This document shows positions 6,394 to 13,758 of a stretch of DNA of 18,817 bases, one piece after another. A program made the position numbers and the translations under genes. The stretch comes from Porticoccaceae bacterium (lineage in GTDB: Bacteria > Pseudomonadota > Gammaproteobacteria > Pseudomonadales > Porticoccaceae). Each line of letters starts with the position of its first letter. Within the stretch, counting starts at the first letter, position 1. Below the pieces are notes generated by a model. That model searched no databases. It saw nothing but the letters and a program-made list of their open reading frames with translations, and had not been told where the DNA came from. The stretch covers positions 4,606-23,422 of the forward strand of contig DLXZ01000140.1 in the NCBI GenBank assembly GCA_003448675.1, given 5' to 3'.

Positions 6394-9300
6394 GAGAAGC
6401 ACGGTGGCTTAACCTGCGTAGCAGCGTGCGACAATCCTCGCTGACCAGAATCAGCGCCGGCACCAGAAATATAATCACCAGGCTCGCGTAGAGGATGCCG
6501 AAAGCGATGCTGACGGCCATGGGAATCAGGAATTTCGCCTGCAAACTGGTTTCCGTGAGCATCGGCAACAAGCCCAAACTGGTCGTCATAGTAGTCAGCA
6601 GGATGGGCCGAAAACGCCTTTCCACCGCAGTCACCAAGGCCTCGCGGATGGATACCTCGGTCTCGTCGCGCACCCTGTTATAGTAATCCACCAACACCAC
6701 CGAGTCGTTTATGACAACACCAGACAGGGCAATCATGCCGAATATCGAAACAAAAGATATGTCGAAACCCATTAACAAATGGCCCCAGACAGAGCCAACA
6801 AAACCAAAGGGGATGGCGGTGAGGATAATCAACGGCTGCACATAACTACGCAGTTGTGAAGCCAACATCACAAACATCACCATTACCGCGATTTGCAAAT
6901 TGCGGATGAGGCTACGGGTATCGTCACGCTGATCCCGGTTGACTCCCTCAAAGGAATAACTGAGGCCAGGATAACGGGCGATCAATTCCGGCAAGGCCCG
7001 TTCACGCATGGCGGCGATCACATCGTCCGGTGTCGTGACCGCCTCTTCCACATCGGCGCTGACACTGACTATGCGCCGGCCATCGACCCGCTCAATACGG
7101 GAATAGCCCCGCTGCTCGCGAATCACCGCGGCCGTGCGCAGATCCATCTCGGCCCCGTCCTTCAGTCGAATGCGGGTGTTATACAAATCACTTAGTGTGC
7201 GCCGGCGGGATTCGGGATAGCGAACCATGACCTTAAGTTCACTGCGACCACGCTGTACTCGATGCACCTCGGCACCATAATAGGCAAAGCGCAATTGCCG
7301 GCCGATATCCAACGGCGTCAGTCCCGCCGCCAGGCCCGCCGCGGTCAATTCAAACACGTATTCCCGTTTACCTGGTTCAAAACTGTCCTGCACATCGCTA
7401 ACGCCAACTATGCCGGCGAGGCTTTGTTTAAAGGCATTTGCCGCCTCGCCCAACGTTGCTTCGTCCCGGTGGGATAACTCGATATTAATGTCATCGCCCG
7501 CATGCACCAGATTACTGCGGAAAGTCAGGCTCTCAACGCCAGGAATCACTGGCAGGTTTTCCCGCCACCGGCGCGCCAACTCGCTGGAAGAAAACGAACG
7601 CTCGTCGCCGGGAACCAGCTCCATGCGAATTTGCGCCAGGTGACTGGCGTTGCTGCTGGCATTACTGGCCGCCGGACCCGTGGTATCGGCGCCCTGACTG
7701 CCAACCGTAAAGGAAATCGCTTCCACCACCGCGGCTCCGTCGCCGACAGAAGCTTCCGCGTCGCGGGCCATGCGCTCACCGGCTTCAAGAATTTGCGCGG
7801 CATATTGATAGGTGGTTTCAAAAGCGGTGCCGGTGGGCATTTTCATCTTTACGGTAATGTGATCGCTGTCGATCTGGGGAAAAAACACAAAGCGCACAAT
7901 GCCGCCCTGAAAAATACCCGTGGTAACGATAACTGTGGCCAGGGCGAGGGCCACGGTGACATAGCGATAACGCAAAGCCAGCACCAGCAGGGGCAAAACC
8001 CGCTTGCTGACAAAATGCTCCAGAGCCGCCTGGGTTCGGTTGCGCAAGGCCGCCAGCAACCCGGCCGACCAGCGGCTGGTGGATTCCAGGTGGGCCGGCA
8101 GAATATAGAAAGCCTCAATCAACGACATCGCGAGGATACCAATAACGATAATCGGCACCGGCAACATAATCTGGGCCATGGTTCCCGTTGAAAACAACAG
8201 TGGCGCAAAGGCGGCGATGGAGGTCATCACGCCAACGGTAACCGGCGCACGCACCCGAAACACGCCATCAAGCACCGCGTAGCGGTTACCCGGATTTTTC
8301 TCCTGCTCGTGATAAATGCTTTCGCCCACCACAATGGCATCATCGACAACGATGCCAAGCACAATAATCAGCGCAAACAGGCTAATCATATTGATGGTGA
8401 TGCCGGTGAAGGACACCAGCAACAAACCACCCAGAAAGGAGATTGGAATACCCAGGCTGGTCCAGAAAGCCAGCTTCAGATCCAGAAACAATAATAAACT
8501 TAAAAACACCAGCACGTAGCCGAGAATACCGTTGCGCACCATCAGGCTGATACGCGCGCGCAGCACGTCTGATGTGTTGCGCCAAATTTGCACATCCAGT
8601 TCCGCAGGCAATTCCAGATGCTGCAAATAGCCCTTGATCGCCTGCTCCAGCGTCAGCGTGTCCTGGGCGTCACTGCGCAGGACTTCAACAAATAAAGCGG
8701 GCTTGCCGTTAAAATGATTAATAACCTCAATATCTTCGAAACCATCACGGATGGTCGCGATATCACCCAGGCGCAACTGAGAGCCATCCCGGGCGCTGCG
8801 AATGGTAATGTTGGCAAACTCCGCACCGGTGTAGCGCTTATCCTGAACGCGAATCAGAATATCCCCGGATTCAGTGCGCAGGGTGCCGCCGGGCACGTCT
8901 ACCGAGAAGTCACCGACACGGCGGGCGATGTCGTCCAGGGTCAGACCGTAGTGACGCAGAGTCTCCTCGCTGACCTCAATCGAAATTTCCAGATCGCGAC
9001 CGCCACTGATGTTAACCAGGGTGACTTCGGGCAGTTGCAGCAGACCATTTTCAATGGTTTCCGCCCAGTAACGCAGGCTTCGCTCATCCAGTTCGCCAAA
9101 TACCGCCAGTGACATCATGCTGGAGGTGCGTCGGGTTTTAACGATGGAGGGTTCCTCAGCCTCTTCCGGTGGAAAATCCACCAGGCCATCGACGGCGGTT
9201 TCGACATCGTCGAGCACCTGATCCGGATCGACAAAATCCTCCATTTCCACGGTCACCCTGCCCACGCCTTCACTGGCGCTCGAGGTCACGCGCTTGACTC

Positions 9301-9559
9301 CCTCAATGCCGATGACCGCCTCCTCCACCCGACGAGTAATGCTTTCCTCCACGTCATAGGGCGTCGCCCCGGGATAGGGCGTGGCGACGGTGATCGTTTT
9401 CGGGTCAATGGATGGAAAGGTCTCGGTAATCATGCCGCGCACGGCGATAAAACCGCCAATCAGCATAAAGGCCATAATAATGTTGGCCGCAACCGTGTTA
9501 GTGGCAAACCAGCCCACCAGGGTATTCATACCATGGCGACGATCCTGATCATCCGCCAT
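6377..9559 (-). CDS. RND efflux transporter permease subunit
   Basis: A 1060-residue inner-membrane pump of the AcrB-like RND superfamily, of full family length. The first membrane helix (about 13-40) is followed by a large periplasmic domain, a second helix block (about 340-490), a second periplasmic loop (about 560-885) and the last helices (about 885-1040). The proton-relay pair Asp406/Asp407 is present in helix 4 (GIVVDDAIVVGE). In helix 10 the lysine essential in AcrB (Lys940) is replaced: GVVINDSVVLVDY has Asn951-Asp952. Substrates are probably amphipathic compounds, not metals, but this is not determinable here. The ATG at 9559 has GAAGG 8 nt upstream; a downstream Met (residue 11) is a weaker alternative. 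The start overlaps the membrane-fusion gene by 11 nt, indicating translational coupling. Confidence 0.95.
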   Translation of the reverse strand: MADDQDRRHGMNTLVGWFATNTVAANIIMAFMLIGGFIAVRGMITETFPSIDPKTITVATPYPGATPYDVEESITRRVEEAVIGIEGVKRVTSSASEGVGRVTVEMEDFVDPDQVLDDVETAVDGLVDFPPEEAEEPSIVKTRRTSSMMSLAVFGELDERSLRYWAETIENGLLQLPEVTLVNISGGRDLEISIEVSEETLRHYGLTLDDIARRVGDFSVDVPGGTLRTESGDILIRVQDKRYTGAEFANITIRSARDGSQLRLGDIATIRDGFEDIEVINHFNGKPALFVEVLRSDAQDTLTLEQAIKGYLQHLELPAELDVQIWRNTSDVLRARISLMVRNGILGYVLVFLSLLLFLDLKLAFWTSLGIPISFLGGLLLVSFTGITINMISLFALIIVLGIVVDDAIVVGESIYHEQEKNPGNRYAVLDGVFRVRAPVTVGVMTSIAAFAPLLFSTGTMAQIMLPVPIIVIGILAMSLIEAFYILPAHLESTSRWSAGLLAALRNRTQAALEHFVSKRVLPLLVLALRYRYVTVALALATVIVTTGIFQGGIVRFVFFPQIDSDHITVKMKMPTGTAFETTYQYAAQILEAGERMARDAEASVGDGAAVVEAISFTVGSQGADTTGPAASNASSNASHLAQIRMELVPGDERSFSSSELARRWRENLPVIPGVESLTFRSNLVHAGDDINIELSHRDEATLGEAANAFKQSLAGIVGVSDVQDSFEPGKREYVFELTAAGLAAGLTPLDIGRQLRFAYYGAEVHRVQRGRSELKVMVRYPESRRRTLSDLYNTRIRLKDGAEMDLRTAAVIREQRGYSRIERVDGRRIVSVSADVEEAVTTPDDVIAAMRERALPELIARYPGLSYSFEGVNRDQRDDTRSLIRNLQIAVMVMFVMLASQLRSYVQPLIILTAIPFGFVGSVWGHLLMGFDISFVSIFGMIALSGVVINDSVVLVDYYNRVRDETEVSIREALVTAVERRFRPILLTTMTTSLGLLPMLTETSLQAKFLIPMAVSIAFGILYASLVIIFLVPALILVSEDCRTLLRRLSHRASLSVSG

Positions 9560-10712
9560 CGGCAGAACCTTCCGGGTCGATTACCACGCGAACCTTGAGG
9601 CCTTCAACCCCGCCGCTCACTACTCCGTTGACAAAAGCCGCCTTGTCTAGATCCAGGGGCAACCTAACGATGACCGTATCCGTCAGCGTCTTCAGGATTT
9701 CCGGCTGCAATCGTCGCAGCTTGCCTTCCGCATCAACCTGCCAGACGTCCTGTCCAGCCTGAATCGCCGTTATCGGCAAACGCCAGGTGTCGGCAACCGG
9801 CATCCCCCGCATCTCCACTTCCGTCAGCATCCCCGGCAGCAGGCTGCCATCACCGATCGGTTTGATCACGACCTCCTGGAAGCGGGTATTTTCATCCAGA
9901 ATAGCGCCAAAACGCAGAACCCTGCCCTCCACCCGCGCCCGGCCTTGAGGCTCGCCGGGCAGTGCAAAATTGATAGCTACCCCGATCTCGTCAGCTGCGC
10001 CGCGGCGCAGCCAATACAGGTCGTTTTGAGATAACGACAGCACAATCTCCAGGGAATCCTGATTGTAAATCTCGCCGTAGCGGTTCCCGGCAACCACGAA
10101 CTCGCCGATCTCCAGGGTGCTCGATACCACCCGACCCGAAAAAGGCAGGCGATAAAGCGTCCGGGAAAGATCCAGCTCCGCCTGGGCCAGCCGCGCCTCG
10201 GCCGCGGCAAGCTGCGCCCGCGCCTGGGCAATTTGCGGCGCCCTGCTCACCAGGGCCGGCACCTCAGTATCGGCATTAAGCGCCTGCCACTCAGCGACCG
10301 CGGCTTCGGCTTCCGCCTCCTCCAGGGCCAAATCCGTCCGGGCCTGGGCCAGTTGGGCTCGTTCTCGGGCCACGGTATTCTCGTAATCAACCGCCTCAAT
10401 GCGAAACAAGGCTTGCCCGGCTTCGAGGAAACCGCCGCCATAAAGGTTTTCGCTCACCCACTCCACGCGCCCGGACACCTGCGGCGTAATGCTCACCGTA
10501 CTGCGCGGCAGCACCCGGCCGGTACTGAGCACGGGAATAACGTTCTCACCCCGCTCAACGGTCGATACGGTCACCGCCAGTGGGCTTTCATCCACCTGCC
10601 GCTCGGGCAGGGTGCGGGAGGCGCTAAATAGCCTGGATAGCGCTATCGCGGCGACAATAATGGCAATAACCAGCAGCAGCTGGAGGTTATCTCGGGTAAA
10701 GATCTTGCCCAT
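9549..10712 (-). CDS. RND efflux periplasmic adaptor (membrane fusion protein, HlyD family)
   Basis: A 387-residue adaptor linking the permease and the outer-membrane channel. It has an N-terminal membrane anchor (residues about 10-27) without a lipobox and a split lipoyl half (about 73-108, with SITPQVSGRVEWV). An alpha-helical hairpin rich in Ala, Glu and Gln follows (about 110-185), then the second lipoyl half (LPFSGRVVSSTLEIGEFV) and beta-barrel and membrane-proximal domains to the C-terminus. This is the standard RND membrane-fusion architecture. The ATG at 10712 lies 2 nt after the stop of the outer-membrane gene, and its Shine-Dalgarno (AAGGA) is inside the end of that gene. Its own end overlaps the permease start by 11 nt. 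All three genes therefore form one tightly coupled operon. Confidence 0.93.
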   Translation of the reverse strand: MGKIFTRDNLQLLLVIAIIVAAIALSRLFSASRTLPERQVDESPLAVTVSTVERGENVIPVLSTGRVLPRSTVSITPQVSGRVEWVSENLYGGGFLEAGQALFRIEAVDYENTVARERAQLAQARTDLALEEAEAEAAVAEWQALNADTEVPALVSRAPQIAQARAQLAAAEARLAQAELDLSRTLYRLPFSGRVVSSTLEIGEFVVAGNRYGEIYNQDSLEIVLSLSQNDLYWLRRGAADEIGVAINFALPGEPQGRARVEGRVLRFGAILDENTRFQEVVIKPIGDGSLLPGMLTEVEMRGMPVADTWRLPITAIQAGQDVWQVDAEGKLRRLQPEILKTLTDTVIVRLPLDLDKAAFVNGVVSGGVEGLKVRVVIDPEGSADGG

Positions 10713-10714
10713 AC

Positions 10715-12205
10715 TTACTTTTCCTTCCCCCGGCTCCGAGACTGAGGGGGAACCGGCTGGCCAAGTTGCCAGTCACCACCCAGGGCCAGGTGCAGATTAA
10801 TGCGAGCATTCCAGCTGGCCTGTTGGGCAGCCAGTAAATTGCGCTCGGCGTTCTGCCAGCGCCGCTGTGTTTCCAGTAATTCCAGCAGAGAAGTAATACC
10901 CCGCTGGTAACGCTCCCTGCTCAGCGCCTCGGCCCGACGCGCGGAGGCCACGCTGGCGAGTAAATTATCGACCTGGGCACGTAGGGATCGTTCCTGAACC
11001 AGCGCGGTTTCCACCTCGATCATCGCGGTTAACACAACGTTGGCATATTGCCAGGCCAGTTCTCTCGCTTCCGCTTCACGCAGGCGGATTTGCGCGCGCA
11101 GACGACCACCTTCAAACAGCCGCGTGTTTAGCTGCGTAATAATACTGCCCACCGCCTGGTCGTTAACCAGCAAACCTCCAATTTGCGAACCCACAAATCC
11201 GCCACTGGCAGTCAAGGTCAAATCGGGAAACAGATCGGCCACCGCTACTCCAATGCCAGCGTTGGCAGCCTTGAGTCTCAATTCACTGCCCAGGATATCG
11301 GGTCGTTGATCCAGCAACTGTGCAGGGCTTATTAAAACCGGAACCGGCATGGGCGGTAGCAGTGGAAAACCGACGCTGGATAGCCGTTCCCCCCCCGGGG
11401 CCTGATTCAAAAGCCGGTCAACCGCAAGGTAGGTTTCATCCAACGCCAGTTTAAGCGCATTGAACGTTGCTTGCGCCGTGCTCAGGTTCTCCCTGGCCGT
11501 GTGGACATCCACCGCGGAAGCATTTTTCACGCCCAGGCGATAACGCCGGTTCACGGTGTTTAGCGTCTGTTCACGGCTGGATACTATCGTTTGTTGTATT
11601 TCGATTTCCTTTTCCAGGAGGGCCAGGCGCGCCCGGTGGCCCACCAGCTCCGCGATGAGGCTTTGCCGCAGTCCAATATAATCCTGCTCCCGAGCGCTCG
11701 CCTGGTAGTGAGCGGCTTTGATCCCCTGTCGAATACGACCAAACAAATCCAGCTGCCACGAGATACCACTGGCCAGGTTAACTTCCGAGCGGTAGTCGCG
11801 TTCCCCATTGGCTAGCGCATCCGGTGCAAAACGCCTGCCCCCGTCCCCGGATATGCCAAGCGCAGGCCAGCGAGCGCCGCTCTGAATACGCACCTGCTGG
11901 CGCGACTGTTCGATACGTTCGAGTGAAACCCTGAGATCGAGGTTTTCAGAGTGCAATCGTGAAATCCAGGCATTGAGCAGAGGGTCGTTGAAACGCAACC
12001 ACCAGCTGGACTCTGCCGGAGCCGCTACCTCCGCGGCGTCTCTCCCGGACAGATCCGATAGAAAAGCACTTTCGCTGGTCGCGTGATTTTGCGGCCGAAC
12101 ATATTCAGGCCCAAGACTACAGCCAACCAGACTCAACAGGGTCAGCAGAACCCCAGACACCGGCAAACCGTTTCGCCAGGAGAGGGTCGAATATTGCTCA
12201 ACCAC
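10715..12205 (-). CDS. Outer-membrane efflux lipoprotein (NodT/OprM-type RND outer-membrane factor)
   Basis: A 496-residue outer-membrane factor of the TolC superfamily. The N-terminus has a basic residue, a hydrophobic stretch and a lipobox ending LVGC at Cys29. Ser at the +2 position favours sorting to the outer membrane. The mature protein opens with LGPEYVRPQ, typical of NodT-type factors. Two repeats with long amphipathic helices follow, including WQLDLFGRIR in the first half and NTRLFEGGRLRAQIRLREAEARELAW in part in the second, as in OprM-like trimers. The start is GTG at 12205 with no clear Shine-Dalgarno; an internal TTG near residue 14 would shorten the signal peptide, so GTG is kept with moderate certainty. 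It is the first gene of the efflux operon, and no regulator gene is adjacent. Confidence 0.92.
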   Translation of the reverse strand: MVEQYSTLSWRNGLPVSGVLLTLLSLVGCSLGPEYVRPQNHATSESAFLSDLSGRDAAEVAAPAESSWWLRFNDPLLNAWISRLHSENLDLRVSLERIEQSRQQVRIQSGARWPALGISGDGGRRFAPDALANGERDYRSEVNLASGISWQLDLFGRIRQGIKAAHYQASAREQDYIGLRQSLIAELVGHRARLALLEKEIEIQQTIVSSREQTLNTVNRRYRLGVKNASAVDVHTARENLSTAQATFNALKLALDETYLAVDRLLNQAPGGERLSSVGFPLLPPMPVPVLISPAQLLDQRPDILGSELRLKAANAGIGVAVADLFPDLTLTASGGFVGSQIGGLLVNDQAVGSIITQLNTRLFEGGRLRAQIRLREAEARELAWQYANVVLTAMIEVETALVQERSLRAQVDNLLASVASARRAEALSRERYQRGITSLLELLETQRRWQNAERNLLAAQQASWNARINLHLALGGDWQLGQPVPPQSRSRGKEK

Positions 12206-12664
12206 GGTTAGGCTTGCTTTTTAGCTTAGACAAACGCCATTGCGCACAGCATGCTTTCAGCGCATTTTCCCGTCGCACACCCGTCACCTGCCATTCCACC
12301 TTTGTCTAATGAATCCAGAAACTAAAGCCGACCCCGCCACTACGCAAGCTATGCAAAAATTTATCTATGACCCCACGTCCACGACATCCAGTCAGTGCCA
12401 TTCTCGGCTCAATAAAAAAGTACCGTTATCACCGTCTGAATTTTTCCAAAACTTCATTTTCGGTATTTTCACGCTTGCAGCTTGTCGAAACCGAATAACC
12501 CCGTACGGCATTCCGGGTACCCGCAACCTTAGCGACAAAATCAATACGGTTCCTTGATTGTGTTGGCGTAAGACAAGACATACGGAGCTCACGCCTGCTC
12601 AGGTGATCGGACACAGCTATTTACATTGTGATAATAGCTACTTCATTACCGCGAACGGGCTTGT
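12206..12664. other. 459 bp gap without a convincing gene, upstream of the RND operon
   Basis: Short open frames exist on both strands (for example 12240-12557 +), but their translations are low in family-like features and I see no good Shine-Dalgarno, so I call no gene. The region should contain the promoter of the RND operon on the - strand, though I found no good -35/-10 pair. It holds a perfect 9-bp inverted repeat, TTAGACAAA (12226-12234) and TTTGTCTAA (12301-12309). A 7-bp AT-rich hairpin, AGCTATT/AATAGCT (12615-12621 and 12633-12639), lies just downstream of the SDR gene without a T-run. Confidence 0.6.
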
Positions 12665-13606
12665 TTAGCTTTTGCGCGGTGCTGCCGGGTTTATCAGGCC
12701 CTTACCAAGGGTTTTCGGCAACAACGCCTGCAGGTGCTCCTGCGTCCACGGCCTGTCGCTGAATACACTGCGTTCCTTGGTGGGCAGAGACACCAAAGTG
12801 ATTTCACCACCGCCAACGATAAAGTCCCGGCCATTGATGTTGGCAGCCGCGTCAGTGCACAGGAAAACCACCAGCGGCGCAACCTGATCCGGACTGAAGG
12901 TCTCCGAGCCTTCCATCATATCCTCGATTTCGAACATAAACTCCGGCAGGGGCAGCTTGCCTTCCCGGGCCAGATCCAGGGCCTTTTTCATATCCACGGC
13001 CCCAGCCATACGGGTGCCAGCCCGGGGACGAATGGCGTTGGTGGTAACCCCGTAAGGCCCGAGCTCAAGCGCCAGAGTGCGGGTGAAGCCGACAATACCT
13101 TCCTTTGCGGCCGCGTAGTTGGACGCGGCGTAGCCACCCAGCCCTGCTTCGGAAGCGGTATTAACAATGCGGCCGCTACCCTGCCTGGCAAAAACCTGTG
13201 CCGCCTGACGGGTAACCGCATAGAGCGCCTTTACGTGGACCGCGATAACGCTATCCCACTCTTCCTCGGTCATTTTGACGAACAACTGGTTACGGATATT
13301 ACCGGCGTTATTAACCACGATATCCAGTCGCCCAAATACATCCATGGCCTGCTCCACCATGGCGTTACCGTCGGTGACACTGGTGACGTTGCCATAGTTG
13401 GCCACGGCGTCACCACCGGCGGCTTTGATCTCCGCAACCACCTCGTCGGCGGCACTGGCGTCACCGCCCTCGCCGGTCACCGACCCGCCCAGATCATTCA
13501 CCACTACCCGAGCGCCTTCCGCCGCCAAAGCCAGGGCGTGAGCCCGACCCATGCCACGACCGGCGCCGGTGACGATGGCAACCTGCCCGTTAAGTAAATC
13601 TCCCAT
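12665..13606 (-). CDS. Short-chain dehydrogenase/reductase, hydroxyacyl-CoA dehydrogenase-like
   Basis: A 313-residue classical SDR. The dinucleotide-binding motif TGAGRGMG is at residues 13-20, NNAG at 99-102, and the catalytic Ser152, Tyr164 and Lys168 are in the NTASEAGLGG and NYAAAKEG segments. The acidic residue in VVVNDLGG (Asp38) at the end of the second strand favours NAD over NADP. The long loop after ND with GGSVTGEGGDASAADEVV resembles the dehydrogenase part of peroxisomal multifunctional enzyme 2 and related bacterial (3R)-hydroxyacyl-CoA or steroid dehydrogenases. About 50 residues after the core fold form an unusual tail. The ATG at 13606 has a strong AGAGGGG about 7-8 nt upstream. 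It is probably transcribed alone, with wide gaps on both sides. Confidence 0.92.
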   Translation of the reverse strand: MGDLLNGQVAIVTGAGRGMGRAHALALAAEGARVVVNDLGGSVTGEGGDASAADEVVAEIKAAGGDAVANYGNVTSVTDGNAMVEQAMDVFGRLDIVVNNAGNIRNQLFVKMTEEEWDSVIAVHVKALYAVTRQAAQVFARQGSGRIVNTASEAGLGGYAASNYAAAKEGIVGFTRTLALELGPYGVTTNAIRPRAGTRMAGAVDMKKALDLAREGKLPLPEFMFEIEDMMEGSETFSPDQVAPLVVFLCTDAAANINGRDFIVGGGEITLVSLPTKERSVFSDRPWTQEHLQALLPKTLGKGLINPAAPRKS

Positions 13607-13671
13607 GATTTTTCCCCTCTAATTTGAAGTGTTTAAGGACTGAATAGAAATTCATTGAAATTGGCCGCGCC

Positions 13672-13698
13672 ATTGTAGAGCGCGTTTTACTTTTGCAA
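13672..13698 (-). promoter_or_regulatory. Candidate sigma-70-like promoter for the SDR gene
   Basis: On the - strand a -10-like TACAAT (complement of 13672-13677, five of six matches) lies 15 bp downstream of TTGCAA (13693-13698, four of six). The spacer is shorter than the preferred 17 bp, so the -35 assignment is weak. A transcript from here would have a leader of about 60 nt before the SDR start. Confidence 0.35.
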
Positions 13699-13758
13699 CA
13701 GAGGCAACACCTTGATCACCCAAGGCGGGAAAGGGAATCCGCGAATTTTCCTTTGGGT

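Noticed and set aside
7502..8191. 229-residue open frame opposite the RND permease
   Set aside because: It lies entirely antisense to a full-length, motif-complete permease; its His/Gln/Gly-rich translation is what the reverse strand of such genes gives, and it lacks a ribosome binding site.
12398..12440. Possible terminator near ACGGTGATAACGGT with a T-run on the - strand
   Set aside because: The two ACGGT copies are direct, not inverted, repeats, so no hairpin precedes the T-run.
12240..12557. 105-residue open frame in the gap upstream of the RND operon
   Set aside because: No Shine-Dalgarno, no recognisable domain, and a composition unlike the neighbouring genes; treated as non-coding.
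12734..13597. 287-residue open frame opposite the SDR gene
   Set aside because: Antisense shadow of a well-supported SDR; no domain features of its own.
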